Assembly (NCBI GenBank): GCA_019914995.1
Contig: CM034135.1
Coordinates: 5,334,501 to 5,398,500, forward strand
Length of the DNA: 64,000 nt
Direction: 5' to 3'
Source: Acanthochlamys bracteata
Taxonomy: Eukaryota > Streptophyta > Magnoliopsida > Pandanales > Velloziaceae
Shown in pieces: positions 22,901-34,951 of the stretch. Under the pieces are notes generated by a model that did no database searches, was not told the DNA's origin, and saw only the letters and a list, made by a program, of their open reading frames with translations. Made by a program: the position numbers and the translations under genes. Every line of letters starts with the position of its first letter. Within the stretch, counting starts at the first letter, position 1.

Positions 22901-23423
22901 GTAAATATAGCAGATAGTTTCACTATAAAGGTTGTGATTAATGCTCTGTAATAGGATTTTACCATTTTCTGCGATTCAAACTTTTGATGATCTAACAGCT
23001 GCTTTAAAACCTTTCGAGCTTTTGCATTTCTTGAAATTTCACTGCGGTAATCGAGTTTTGATGATTAAGCTTCTAAGTAAAGAGCTTGTAATAAACATAT
23101 CCAATCCTGGTTATGACAATGAGGATATAGGCGCTTAGCTTGGACTACTGACTTGTGCTTTTACTTACCTTTAATTCTTGCTGTTTGGCTTCACTGCGGT
23201 AGAGAAGTAGAATTTAGAGAAAGGTAGGCCTCTAGTTTTCACTTACGCATTTCTTATGTTGCATGCAGTTCAGGAGGGTGCACTTGAAGGAAAGCTTTCG
23301 TGCATCCACTGCAATGCACGTTTAGGATACTATAATTGGTCAGGGATTCAATGCAGTTGTGGGAGTTGGATCACACCAGCCTTCCAGATTCATAAGAGCA
23401 AGGTTGATGTCAGCTCTCTATAA
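18840..23423 (+). CDS. DUSP12-like dual-specificity protein phosphatase with C-terminal zinc-binding region
   Basis: Six exons by GT-AG junctions and frame: 18840-19336, 20494-20546, 20723-20787, 20872-20950, 22393-22686, 23269-23423 (stop TAA). They total 1143 nt, 380 residues. The N-terminal domain has the phosphatase signature HCFAGVSRS, with HC..G.SR intact and split by intron 1 inside the SRS. A likely general-acid Asp lies in [16 protein letters not shown], and [10 protein letters not shown] follows the signature. The C-terminal part has [37 protein letters not shown] and [16 protein letters not shown], the Cys-rich zinc-binding region of DUSP12/YVH1-type enzymes. Known family role: dephosphorylation of phospho-Ser/Thr/Tyr; YVH1 relatives also act in ribosome maturation. 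All key residues are present, so it is likely active. It converges with the gene at 24219-28937. Confidence 0.93.
19392..19773. mobile_element. Foldback MITE in intron 1 of the phosphatase gene
   Basis: Two arms of about 160 bp are inverted copies around a short centre near 19570-19600. The left arm holds TATGCACACTC and GGTTGGATATGAAGAATTAC (19460-19480); the right arm holds the complement near 19680-19710. Ends are GGGGCACTT and (reversed) GAGGCATTCC. Flanking TA on both sides may be the target duplication, but the site is inside TA-rich sequence, so this is unproven. Superfamily not assigned. Confidence 0.75.
19774..19944. repeat. Compound (TA)n/(TATG)n microsatellite
   Basis: About 170 bp of TATATG, TGTATG and TA repeats directly abutting the MITE. 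It lies in intron 1, so length changes should not alter the protein. Long periodic ORFs across it are artefacts. Confidence 0.95.
21510..21905 (+). other. Coding-like patch in intron 4 of the phosphatase gene
   Basis: An open frame spans most of this stretch ([19 protein letters not shown] and similar). It lies between exon 4 and exon 5, which join correctly without it. It could be a relic of an inserted gene fragment or chance. No family recognised. Confidence 0.25.
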
Positions 23424-24218
23424 GCTTTATGGACTTTACGGAGCATGTAGTTCTTTGATGGAATACCAGAAGCCCCGGTTGCTTGAACACAACACCTTGA
23501 TAGTCGTATGTATATAGCTTCCATATAAATGCAGTTACAAACTCCAAATGACAGGGTAGGTGGACTTGGAATGTGACTAAGGTTTTCCTTCTAGGGTAGA
23601 TTGTTTTACCTATGATGCCTTGTATATTAATGTTGTACGTCTGTTGCCTACATATGGCATTCTACATGGTGCCTGGATTAATTTTTTTTTAAAAAGCCAC
23701 ATATCCTTGTAGAAATGAAAGCATTCTTTGATTTATTAGAGAAACACAAGTATCTTTATCAATGTGTAAATTGAAGAGCACAAGCATGAAGTCGAGGTTG
23801 TATGCAAAGCATACTCGCCTCAAAGATAAAGATAGGAGATTCCACTGTATTTAGACCTAATAACTCTGCATCAGATTGTATCACTACTGCTCTCTCTCAA
23901 AATTTGGTATTCCCATTCGACAATATATACTATAACAGCTGCCCTACACATCCAAAACCTGAAATTCACTACCAAAAGAAAAGGAAAACCTGACTCTTGG
24001 ATGGCCTTAAAAATAACATGATTGCCGTGTAACTGCTTCTGCTTGCTATAGTAAAGCTGCAATGTCAAATTCACCAAACACTTGCACAAGCGAAGGTCCT
24101 TCAGTATCTAGACTTATTGCTTCTAAAGCGGCACATTCCAATAGGTCGTTGGAGCATGCTTTCTCATCTTTTTGCTGCAGTCTGCAGGTCAAAAAGAATG
24201 AAAAAGAAGAACGTCCAT
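23424..24218. other. Convergent 3' spacer
   Basis: 795 bp between the stop codons of the phosphatase (+) and the UBAC2-like gene (-). It should hold both 3' UTRs and poly-A signals. Nothing else recognised. Confidence 0.6.
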
Positions 24219-27200
24219 TCACTGAGGCTGTACCTCAAGAAGAATGTTGGTGGCTGCATTTACATCATTCCCACAGAGTGCTAGTGCCTGTCTTGCAGAG
24301 TTTCTATCAAACCCCATAGACACCAATGAGGCAAGAGAGGATTCAGATGCTTCATCACAAGAAGCGAAGGGTGTAGAGAAATTGTTTTCCTGCATTAAGA
24401 TGGGCAAATTTATCTGAGATATCAACAGAAGCATGAAAAAGAAACGATGGTAAAAGAATATATTATATTGTACTACATCGTGACCCTCTCTATTGTCCTG
24501 TACGCAATCAAGGAAGCACTTATGGTGCATTAGTGGAGACTTGCAGCAAGAAAGGATGGCTTCCTAATCCTTATCATCCTTCTCGTTATATTAGTATACA
24601 AACACACTTTTGCACAACCACTGAAAACATTGACATATCATGCTAGAGATGAATGTGGAGACTTACCTCAACTTGGTGATCAGCAGAAGAAGCGCCTGTA
24701 CCCATTCTGTTTCCCCTTTGGAGTAAGGATGAACCATGCATTGATGGGAATGATAATTTGGAAAACAAGGTTATTAACCCATTAGGGAACTGCAAAACAT
24801 CAATACCTTGAAAAGATAAGGACACCTATCTACAAAAATAAACTCTATAGAACCACTAGAAATTGATTAAAAAGACTAGCACTGAAAGAAGAGCTATGGT
24901 GCTATGAGGCCTACAGTCTTATAGTAACAAAAGTTCTCTATCATCTAGTGAACAGAAATAGACAGACGGAAAATAAACATATGAACACACAAGAATACTA
25001 ACTGATTCAGCCGGTCTTATTAAACTGCCAGGTCATAAGGTTCATATGATATACAACCAAGAATGCAATAACTATGTTTCAAAAAGAACTATGACAGATG
25101 TTAGACAAACTATGAGAGACGAATCTCTTCAGTCCTAACCCCTATAAGGTCATGCACAGACGAGAAGACCAACTGACTCAGTTGGTCTTATTCTTCCAAC
25201 TGCCAAGTCATACAGATCATATGCTATACAAACAAGAATGCAATAAGTAAGTTCCATAAAGAACTATGACAGAGATGTTAGACAAAACATGAGAGACTAA
25301 TCATTCAGTCCTAAATCCCTATAAGGTCTTGCTGACCACAGAGAAAATAGATATTTGGAATATACATACAACTTGACATTCTGACATGAAAAAGTTCAAC
25401 CTGAATTCAATATCTCGACCAGACAATAGAAAAAGAGAAAGGGAATTCAGTTATATAAAGAGTTGAGCCTTTTATCTCACGAATCACAACTCTATTCTAT
25501 TTGCTATATGAGCTAAGGGAGTTGATCATTATATAGGAACTTGGAATCAACACATGCTTAATTCAGCTCGGATAACATTATGTGAAGCTTCTTGCTGTCT
25601 GCAGATATCATAACAATGCTAGAAAGCTGCAGTTCAATATGAACAAGAGTCATGCTAACAGAGCAGACAAGTAAATAGATTGATGGATGGCATTCATCTA
25701 GTTATTCCCATACACTCAAAACCTCCAGAAAAGAAGAGGAGGAAGGCTAATAAAAAAATGTGGATGTGTAACTCCTAAGAGATTATCCTGCAGCGCAAAA
25801 TACCTAAAAAGTAAGGTCATGTAAAAAAACATTATATCCTTACTTTCTTCAAAGTACGATACTGTCCTAACAAGTCACAAGTTAGCAATTGAAAAGACAC
25901 TTCTACAATCTTGTCATTAAAATTTAAAACTATGAGCTATAAAAAGGAAAATTCTAACTTTATAGTGTGAAGTTTGATAATACTCACTTTTGCCCGTCTA
26001 ACACCAAAAGCATTGAGGTGATATAGTGACCCAGCTACGAGGCCACACAAGCCAGGTATAATTGATCTTTTCCTGGACGAGAACAGTAGCTGAACATAAA
26101 ATTTAACAAAGATAGTCATTTACAGGTAGTTGTAAGCAGCAAAAGAAAACAAAGCTACTTTAGGGACAAGATTAACCTGAAGACCTGTCAAATATATAAA
26201 TGACTTGTCAGTAAACTGTAGGCTAAATATGCAGAACCTTGATGAAACTGGGATATCAAAATAAAAAGGGAGGAAAGAGGCAAATATAAGGCCATAGGGC
26301 CCAGATGTCAGTGCATTTAATATGGGATCTGCAGCAAAGTGAACCAGACAGAAAGTTAAATGAATATCTCAACTTTATTTGAAATGTATCTCAAAAATGT
26401 CATTTGGCCAACCAGCCAAAAAAAAAGGTAAAATCAAATGGAAAAAATTATTAAAATATACTTATGGCATAAACAATTTTGACAAAAGGGAAAGAGAAGT
26501 GTAAAACCGAGTGTTAACCAGTACATTCCATCAGAAGAAGTAGCCATCAGTAATATGGTACAGTATTCTCCATCCCTATATTGCCTTTTCTTTCGGTCAT
26601 GCAGTTCGAAGAGTTTTGGAAGTAAACCCACATTGAAATTTAGGTGGTTCCCTCAATGCATAGAATGCATGAGACATTAGAGTTGAACGAAAAGCAAGCT
26701 TTAAGTTCAGCATGTTGTTCATGAAAATACCAAATTTGGTCAGATTCATATCTTTGTAATAAAGTCAGAGTTACCATTGAGCCACGAGGTGTAAATTATG
26801 CTTAAGTTTCAGAAAAGTTTCACACTATGTGTTTTAACATATAAAGAAACTGAATTAGAATTTATAAAACGAGACTACAACTTAAATGCCTTCAAAACGC
26901 AACGAAACTTGAAAGTTTAATATGATTTAGTTTTGAAACCAGCATCAGATTTAGAATAGTATCTCAACGTTTATCCAGCAAAGGTAGCAAAAAATAATAT
27001 CAAAGCAGACATCTGATGCATGAGAAACACAAAAAGAGAATGCCAAGGTAAAAGCCAGTTAACTGCATCTTCAACATAATAATGAAGAGCAGAATGTTGA
27101 ATTATTACTTCAAAATGTTATCTAATCGCCGAATCCTTCTTCTAAGCTTCCTTTCATAAGACAGTCTTAGAGCAGCATCTCAGAGCAACAAGGCTTCCTC

Positions 27201-28414
27201 ATACTATGGGTTCCTGAAGTTCAGTGGCTATGGCAACCTTATTTTCTAAGGAATATTTTGAGCTTTTAGACTGCAATCCAGAAGTTGCTTTGTGCACACC
27301 TTATCGTTGCGCCAGTGATAACCTTATCACTGTGGCAGGTGATAATCATCAAGCAGTCTTCTCAAGCATGCTTTCACATTCTACCCTTCTATGTCATCCT
27401 TAAACAAAATGAAACCAAGGACTCAAAACCGTTTTTCAGCAAGAGAAATTTCATAAAGAAAGATCACACCACTCTTTTGGTAGTTACTTATGGAAACAGC
27501 AGGTACGACTGTTTCTATTGAAATAAAAAAGCCGGAGTCTATAAAAGGATGCTAGTAGAAGTTTTGCAGACACTTACGGAATGCAACGACAAATTTTGGA
27601 AACCATGAATGGTTCTTGACACACTATTGTATGCTTATTTTTTGGATTGCATTTAATTGTCTTCTAAAGCATACCTTTGACATACATCAAAGCTAGAACC
27701 TCAAGTAAAGTAGAGATCACAATTGAGAATAGGATGAAGACCTGCATGAAAGGAAGAAGTATACAAAACCAACATTCTTTCAGAAGGATAAGATCAGATT
27801 ATCAGCAAAAGTGCACTGCACTTCACATTATAATCTCTATACAAAAAATAGCTTACCGAGTGTTTATTGGAACCTATCTGCCTCTCAAATACCCTGAAGT
27901 AATACAAAAGATATGCTCCAAATAACAACTCCGGAGTAGATGAGAAGACAAAAATTGACGTAAATAGTCTCCAAATGTGAGTTTTTTCAAATATATCCTG
28001 CCACAAAAACAAGCTTTTCCTAATAGCAAGCAGATTACTTATGGTAACAAAATAGGTCAAGGTGTTAATGACAGTAACATAACATTTTTACAGACCAAAT
28101 ACCTAGTGCTAAGAAACGGATTGTTTATATCACTAAGGAATTGGTTTCTTGAAAAGATATGCCTTTTCGCTGTAAAGAAGGTGCTCAGCATTCTACAATC
28201 ATGCTAAATACCAAAAAATCGAAGAAACTCCAGTTAGGTGCGCTGATCCAGTCACTTGTTGTAGAAGGAAACAATAACTTTCATATTCTTATCTTTTGCT
28301 TAAGGAACTCGAGCAATGCTCCTATTCCTAAATTCTAAGCATGTTTTATTTGTTACACATAGGATGGAGATCTCAAGAAACCGGAACATAAAACTAACTC
28401 AGCAGCCTGCACTA

Positions 28415-28450
<36 letters not shown>

Positions 28451-28937
28451 AAAAAAAAACTTCAGGAAGAAATCAACAAAAAGCCTCCCAGTATCTAACT
28501 GGACAGCAAGAAAAACTTATCGAATTACAATTTGCAAATGGATTCAAACAACTATTTCCATAATGGCCAACTAAAGATATCATCATTGAAACAAAAATGC
28601 AGCACACGAATCAAGAGAGAGAGAGATGCAAACTTATGAAATCCAGATCTCAAAAAATTAAAAAGAAAATACTAGAGAAATAATTGAGAACGCAAACCTC
28701 ATAAGAGAGTCCAAGCCTGAGCGAACGACTGCGAGGGCCGACAACGATGGAGACAATTGTTGTAGCGGCGATGAAACCTTTGGTAACAGGAGCATTCTCT
28801 GTTCATGCCCCAACATTAATTAACAGGAACCCAAATCATGAAATAGTGAGAAACAACATTCAGAAATTTTTTTTTAATTCGAGAATAAGCGAAAAATCAA
28901 AGAGACTACGGAATCCGGAAGGGCCGCCGCCGTTCAT
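24219..28937 (-). CDS. UBAC2-like protein: rhomboid-like membrane domain plus UBA domain
   Basis: Eight minus-strand exons: 28937-28910, 28798-28698, 27997-27857, 27741-27675, 26328-26177, 26089-25988, 24789-24667, 24389-24219. Total 885 nt, 294 residues. It starts [18 protein letters not shown]. Residues about 44-90 read [47 protein letters not shown]. Next come hydrophobic helices including [20 protein letters not shown] and [20 protein letters not shown]. The C-terminus is a UBA domain: [34 protein letters not shown]. This is the layout of UBAC2/At3g56740-type rhomboid pseudoproteases. Family knowledge: ER membrane proteins that bind ubiquitin and work in ER-linked turnover or trafficking. 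No GxSG rhomboid catalytic motif is visible, so no protease activity is expected. All splice sites are GT-AG. The first exon is only 28 nt. Confidence 0.94.
25001..25333. repeat. Tandem duplication of about 171 bp in intron 6 of the UBAC2-like gene
   Basis: 25001-25150 (ACTGATTCAGCCGGTCTTAT...) recurs at 25172-25333 (ACTGACTCAGTTGGTCTTAT...) with substitutions. Shared internal words include AACTATGACAGA and CCCTATAAGGTC. Non-coding. Confidence 0.9.
28417..28445. repeat. Poly-T run
   Basis: 29 consecutive T in intron 2 of the UBAC2-like gene, followed by a short A-rich run. On the minus strand it is a poly-A, possibly the tail of a retroposed sequence, but no body was recognised. Confidence 0.9.
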
Positions 28938-29419
28938 CTTCGGCGAGTTCGGTGACTAACGCAAAGAGATTGAGGAGTAATTAACACTCCATTGACAGAC
29001 ATGCCACAACACCAAACTCTAGCACAACAAAAATCAACAAATCCTCCAAAAAGATAAAAATCTGACTGTTGACGGAAGTATCAAAAGTTTGAAGCACAAG
29101 AACTGTTGATGGTGTTAAAGTTTTATGTTCAACCTTCAAGTCGGTGTTAAAAATAATTTTTTTAAACTAGGGACTTTTAAGGAAGTCGAAGTTAAGGAAG
29201 GTTTAATTAATGATTTTTAGTTACTTATCTAACATTTATTTGTTAAACTAAGTTCACCTGTTACAAAATCTAGAAAGACACCAGCAATAAATCTTATCTA
29301 ACAACAAAGAAACACACCGAAATTAAAAAAGAAAAAACCAAAGAAACAAAGGATCATTAATTCCGTACACCTCATCAAAGTAGCTACAGTTGGTGCTATA
29401 GCAAACTTTCAATTAATTA
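28938..29419. other. Divergent promoter region, UBAC2-like side
   Basis: The 5' flank and leader of the UBAC2-like gene. AT-rich, with no distinct element recognised. Confidence 0.4.
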
Positions 29420-29592
29420 GGCATATTTGCTTTTCAAAATACAAAATATTTTTATTTTTAAACAAATGAGTTTTTTTATTTTAGATAATAAAATGTAAAA
29501 GATTTTATATTTTCTAAATTATATAAAATTTTATTAAAAATATAAATTAAAATTAAAATAAAAATTTTGAAAAACTAAAATCAAATATGCTC
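29420..29592. mobile_element. Short Tourist-like MITE
   Basis: A 173-bp AT-rich element with ends GGCATATTTG and (reversed) GAGCATATTTG. It is flanked by TTA on both sides (29417-29419 and 29593-29595), which fits PIF/Harbinger-derived MITEs. It lies in the shared upstream region of two divergent genes. Confidence 0.7.
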
Positions 29593-29670
29593 TTAATCAA
29601 CATTTGTTTGTTAATCTACTCGAAGTTCATTACTATGTTAAGATTCAAAATTTTCCTTTGACTTTTTAGT

Positions 29671-29931
29671 TTATCTTGGACTTTCCAAGAATTTGGAGAG
29701 TTTTGATGAGGTGATGGATGGAATGGGAACGGGAACGGGAACGGGAATGTGGTAGGCCAACAAACAAGAACCATAAACACTCTCAACTATCTCTGTTGTT
29801 AAGACTTCAATGCAATCAATCCAATTCACCCCTTTCTGTTTGTTCTTGTTCAGCAGTTCGGTAGGAGGGAGTTGAAGTTGGGCAACTGTAACTCTACCAG
29901 CGCCGGTACCACAACCCACATTATAATTCAT
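29671..29931 (-). CDS. Unrecognised short ORF (86 aa) with a Pro-Val repeat
   Basis: An ATG-initiated minus-strand frame (MNYNVGCGTGAGRVTVAQLQ) with a PVPVPVPIP tract encoded by a GGGAAC hexanucleotide repeat at 29721-29749. It lies between two divergent genes, in what is probably the F-box gene's upstream or 5' UTR. No family recognised and no splice partner found. It may be non-coding. Confidence 0.2.
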   Translation of the reverse strand: MNYNVGCGTGAGRVTVAQLQLPPTELLNKNKQKGVNWIDCIEVLTTEIVESVYGSCLLAYHIPVPVPVPIPSITSSKLSKFLESPR

Positions 29932-29939
29932 CTTCTTTT

Positions 29940-30639
29940 GGTTTTTGTTTCTTCAACCAATCAAGAAACCGTCCCCATCTTCAATCTCAACAATTTTCTT
30001 GATTTCTGGGTTTTCTTGGTAAAATGTTTCAAGACAATTGAAGCTTGAAAAGAGCTTTCTTGGTTAATTTATCATCTGCAATGCTGGATTCTTCATCCAT
30101 CACCTGGAACTGTTTCAGTTTGAGATTTAAGTTACACATCTGCATTCAAGCTGTCAACTTTAATACTTGCAAATCTCTGAAGCTGCACTATCCAAGATCT
30201 TCAACTCCACTGAAGCTTTGATGAATAGATAACTCTTTTTGTTTCTACAATATCCTTGAAAGCCATCTGTCTTTGTTGTGGCCGCTGGGTAAACAGGACC
30301 TTGAACTTAGACTAATTTATGCCTGTTACCTTAATTTAATCTCTCTTTTTCGGGCTGCTTTTGTTTTTGTTTATGTTTGACTCATGATTTTTGTCTTTGT
30401 TGTCACTCTTTTACCATTCAGTGGAAAGCCCTGTCAGAAACCTCTAGTGGATTACTTCGTGGCAAGGGTCCTGTGTCTCTGGATGATTTCTCCTGCTTGT
30501 TTCTTGATTTTTCCATGTTTGTAATACCTTTCAGATGCTTTTCGGCAATTGGGTAGCTTAAATTTTCAATCTTTTCTTGGTCTTATGCGGATCACCAATT
30601 AGCCAAGGAAAGAGTAGTAGTACTTTTGCTTTCACTGTG
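29940..30639 (+). promoter_or_regulatory. Probable promoter/5' leader of the F-box gene
   Basis: T-rich, UTR-like sequence before the chosen ATG. Several short upstream ATGs (for example near 30023 and 30372) are out of frame or closed, so either a leader intron or upstream ORFs are likely. No TATA box could be fixed. Confidence 0.4.
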
Positions 30640-33027
30640 ATGCTTTTCTTTGTCTCTCTTCTTCCCTTTTTCCTGCTTCTATTTAAGTCACTAATTCTGA
30701 AAGCCCTTCCTTCTTGGGCCAATGAACTTGGTTTGTTGTTCCTCTTGTTTTGCCAAGAATTTGTTTGGCTTTTGTTAGATCGGTTCAGAGATTGTAGCCT
30801 GGTGTTCAACCAGATGTTCGACAAATTGTCTACTATGGCTTCCTCAAGTAAGTCTGTTGCTGCTGTGGAGAATGTGAGTGAGACTGTTGGCATGACAGTG
30901 TTGGATTTGCCTGAATTGGCACTGGAATGCATTCTGGAGAAGCTTTCACCAGCCGGGCTATTCAACATGGCTTGTGTGTGCAAACCTATGAGGGAGAGGT
31001 GCACCAGTGATCACCTCTGGGAGAGGCACATGAGGGAGAAATGGGGTAGACTTCTAGGCCCTGCAGCAACAACAGCTTGGCTATCTTATGTTGCTTCAAC
31101 GCCAAAGTGTGTTAGAGGTGGTGTAAGTGGTCGTAAGCAGAAGGGTTGGATTGGTTGGTTTCTGGCTTGTATGTGGCCACCTTCATGGTTCAAGTCTAGG
31201 CTCGATGGTGATAGTAAGCGTAGGAGCACTTCACCTGCAAATTCAATCATGGCTTGGTATCTTGCTCTTGAGAGTGGCAGGTTTTGGTTTCCAGCTCAGG
31301 TCTACAACCGTGAGGTATTCATTTACTGTGCTACTCTATTCCAATGTCAAATGGATATTTTGCAACATCTGGTCATTTATGTTGGTTTAATTAGGTGAAT
31401 CAAACTTAAAAGTTAAATTCTATTTATAGTAAAATTAAGATATTTTGTTCTATGTGGAATTCTACTCGAAGTTATGGATAGAATTATGCTTCTATTCTTT
31501 CCTTGAATAGGAAAACTGATGTTCATGTGGGTACTCTTCATAGCTATTTTAACAGTCTTTTTGTCTTAGTTGCAAATGAATGCCTCATGTTAAACTAGAA
31601 TGTAGTTGTTGCTAGCTTTTTGTTATTTTGCTTACTCTGCTCTGTCACAAGTCACTGACACGTATTTGTTTCTTCGCAGAGTGGGCATGTTGGTTTCGTG
31701 CTATCTTGTTACGATGCTGACCTGAGCTATGACTGCCACACGGACAACTTTTATGCTAGGTAGGTGCAAGAAAGGCCCTTAACAAGCAAGCAATGCAACA
31801 GTAAAAGATGATTTTAGGCTCTCATCTAACCTATATGGAAACCTAATTTGATGTTTGTTTTTGTTCATCTCTTTTTTTTCAGAAATTATTCAATTTCTTG
31901 TTACTTGTTTTCATATAGATACCTTCCACATGGGCGAAGAGCTGCAAGCGTAGAGGAAGGTGTGCAATGGGACAGGCTGCGACCATCTCCTGTTGATACA
32001 CCAGCTCATGAGCTCCACATATCTGATTGTTTGAAACACTTGCACCCTGCTGATCATATTGAGATTCAGTGGAGAAGGAACAAGGAATTTCCTTATGGTA
32101 GCTCCAAAACAATCACTTTTCACTTCAAGTTCCTTGTTTTCAGCCTCTAAGATCATTATCTTAATGACTGTACCAGCTATAGGATATTGATATTGGGAAT
32201 GCAATGCTTTTTTCAGGTTGGTGGTATGGAGTGGTTGGTCATTTGGAGTCTTGTGATCAAAATGAGCGTTATTGCAATTGCCATGAAAATGGTAAGAATT
32301 TATTATGGCTTTGTAAGAATTGCTTTTTAGCGTACTTTGCTGGAGATTACTGTTAAAACCAAAAATGCTTCTCTAGAGGTACAATAAACTGCAATGTAGA
32401 GATCCATAACGGAGTTATGTGCACGTATAGTTGAGTTTATAAGGAAATTCCATTATTCATAATCATGCCTAGTCCACCTATCACTATAGCAATATGAATT
32501 TATAAGAAAAAGAGACCCCTGTTCCTTCTCGTACCAATCTTCTGCAGACCTTGCGTAAGGTAGTGGACTCCTTTGCAATAGTCCGAAATTCCCAAGTCAA
32601 TAAAACTGGGTCCATCTTTTCTTTACTGTGTTATAAATTTGTAGGATTGTGCAAATGGATTGTTGCACAATCCTAAGATAATATTATCTTTTGTGTAAAC
32701 ATTTGCCTCTTATTTACAGATGTTGCCATCAAACAAGATGGCTGTGATTACCTTTTGCATAAACTAGAGCACAAGTTTACCACTAACATGAAATCCTGAT
32801 GTGGAGCATTCTCATGTATTTGTTTCCTATTGCTTGCAGATAAGGTCATATTGGAGTTTAATCAATACGCATCAGGTTCCAGATGGAGGCGAACATCTAT
32901 TAGTCGCAAAGACCATAGAGAGGTAGGGAATAAAATTGATGGATTTTATGGAGGAATCAGGAAGGTTTATAGTAAAGAGGAGATCTCTACGTGGAAGAGA
33001 CTATGGCCAACCGAAGCCTTGGAATAG
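30640..33027 (+). CDS. F-box protein of the At2g32560/At2g26850 type
   Basis: Five exons: 30640-31314, 31680-31759, 31919-32097, 32217-32291, 32840-33027 (stop TAG). Total 1197 nt, 398 residues. The ATG at 30640 is the first in frame and gives the N-terminal hydrophobic segment typical of this family ([20 protein letters not shown]); the upstream extension to 30577 opens with TTG. F-box: [20 protein letters not shown], then [12 protein letters not shown] and [13 protein letters not shown]. The conserved C-terminal region includes [61 protein letters not shown] and [15 protein letters not shown]. The F-box normally binds SKP1 and recruits targets to an SCF ubiquitin ligase; the target is not known. 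All junctions are GT-AG. Confidence 0.94.
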
Positions 33028-33691
33028 GATTCTTACTTTAGGTTCACTTGCATAATCAACTTGGCATCCTTTCTTTCTGCCCTTTTGCACACAGGCAACG
33101 TACCACTCGAAGGCGATGCTTCTCCTCAGAAAGCAATGAGGACAATATGCAAAAATCTTGCTCCCCTTCACACCAAAATATTAGTACAATCCTATCTTTT
33201 TGATCCAATTGGAAAAACCAAAATTTTTATTGAGTAGCAGTTATGAGTGATCAGGTGATTCGAATTCGTTATGCCCATTGTAAATTTGCGGCTTTGTAAA
33301 TTGATTTTTTTTTTTTGGTTCTTCCTCCTAATTGCTTAAATTCTTTTATCAACTACCACCCTATTTCAAATTTGTCATAAAACTTCTTTTATCAATTTAT
33401 TTCCTCCTAATAGTCGAAACCAAAAAAAAAAAAAAAAACCCACTAATGGGATGGTTTAATATTGCGAATCATAAAAGACAAAGGCATAGAACATATTAAT
33501 TAATCATTAGAACTCACTGTGATAGTGAAACATGGGTCAAGCTTCACTATTATGAGAAATGATGCAGTGATATTCCTAAGATTTGTAGAATCTAAAAGAA
33601 GATAATGTGTCAAATATGAAGCTTCCATAAGCACTTATAGGATGTCAAAAGTGCTTTTTAGGCTTGGCAATAAGTGCTTTTAGGTTGCCAC
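33028..33691. other. 3' flank of the F-box gene
   Basis: AT-rich, with T and A runs (33305-33318, 33423-33437). Nothing recognised beyond probable 3' UTR. Confidence 0.5.
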
Positions 33692-33946
33692 GGGAGTGCG
33701 TTTGGCAATGCGTATGAAAAACCATTTTTCAGTTTTTTCTCATTTTACGTTTTTTAATATATATTTTATAAGTATATAAAAAATTTATTTAAAAATTTAA
33801 AAAGTGTAGAAAAATTTTACGAAATGAGATTTTTTTATTACATATTTTTATTATTTTTTAGAAATAAAAAATAGAACTCGTTTTTAAAAAAATAAAAATA
33901 TCTTTTATTTTACAAAAATTCTATTTCATAAGCAATTCTAAACGCC
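33692..33946. mobile_element. MITE, family copy 1
   Basis: About 255 bp. Ends GGGAGTGCGTTTGGCAATGC and (reversed) GGCGTTTAGAATTGCTTATG. The interior is A/T-rich and nearly collinear with 34693-34951, including the shared word AGTGTAGAAAAATTTTACGA. The exact target duplication was not resolved. Confidence 0.75.
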
Positions 33947-34692
33947 TTGAACTTTCACAAATTTGGAATGATGATTAGGAATATAACAAACCATAGGAAC
34001 CAAATCCATTTTGTACTAATATTTTAGATCACCTTTAGTTTGATTAGAGGCATATTCCCAAGTTTCTTAGAAGTCATTTTGAAATTGCTTAATAATAAGA
34101 AATTTTTAATAAAAAATTATTTAATAGAGTTTCTAAAAAACATTTTCGTTTTTTAGTTTTAATCAATAAAAAAAATTAGATATAATGATTGCATGATGTA
34201 TAGTTCATCATATCTTCTAAAATTTAGAAATAGAAAATTTTAAATGCTATATAAAATTTCTTGAAAAATAAACTATAGAAAAAGAGGTTAAAAATTACTC
34301 ATAAATAATATCAAACGGAGGATTAATTTGCTGAGTTGCCCTACTTATCTATTAATAATTCTCTACTAACTAGCTTTAACGTTGCATAACATGGACAACT
34401 TAGTTAGACTAGGAACGAAATATTTATTTTATGCAGTACGTAGCATTGACTTCATGACCGTGTTTTTTTTCACAAGAAAGTAACTTTTTATTTACTAAAA
34501 AATTATTTTTAACTCATTTTTTATTCAAAAAAATATATAAAATTATTTCTAATTTATTTTTTAATATAAAAAAATATCTTACTTTTAACAATACTATTTT
34601 TGATAGCTCAATTTTAAAAATGCACTTTTAAAAAACTCACATTCAGAGCCAAACGAACGGACGCTATGTAATTAGTTTTTTGATGATACCAA
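33947..34692. other. Intergenic spacer between two MITE copies
   Basis: AT-rich, no gene signal. A weak MITE-like pair may occur near 34060-34310, without clear ends. Confidence 0.4.
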
Positions 34693-34951
34693 GGGGGTGT
34701 TTGGGATTGCTTTTTTTCAACACTTTTTTTCAATTTTTCATTTTACGTTTTTCAATACATATTTTATAAATATATAAAAAACTTATTTAAAAATTTAGAA
34801 AGTGTAGAAAAATTTTACGAAGTGAGATCTTTTTATTGCATATTTTTATTATTTTTTTGAAAATAAAAAAAATATAGATTATTTTTTAAAAAGGACAAAA
34901 ATACTCTACATTTTAGAAAAGCTCCATTTCATAAGCACTACTAAACAACCC
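34693..34951. mobile_element. MITE, family copy 2
   Basis: About 259 bp. Begins GGGGGTGTTTGGGATTGC, ends CACTACTAAACAACCC, and is flanked by CAA on both sides. Same family as 33692-33946 (interior collinear) and probably related to 57505-57723 (shared TTTTCATAAGCACT end). Confidence 0.78.

Noticed and set aside
24062..24319. Plus-strand frame over the 3' end of the UBAC2-like gene
   Set aside because: Antisense to exon 8, which encodes a clear UBA domain.
30577..30639. N-terminal extension of the F-box protein
   Set aside because: The extended frame begins with TTG, not ATG. The first in-frame ATG is 30640 and gives the family's usual N-terminus.
30558..31004. 148-codon minus-strand frame
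   Set aside because: Antisense to exon 1 of the F-box gene, whose sense frame has clear family motifs and splice sites.
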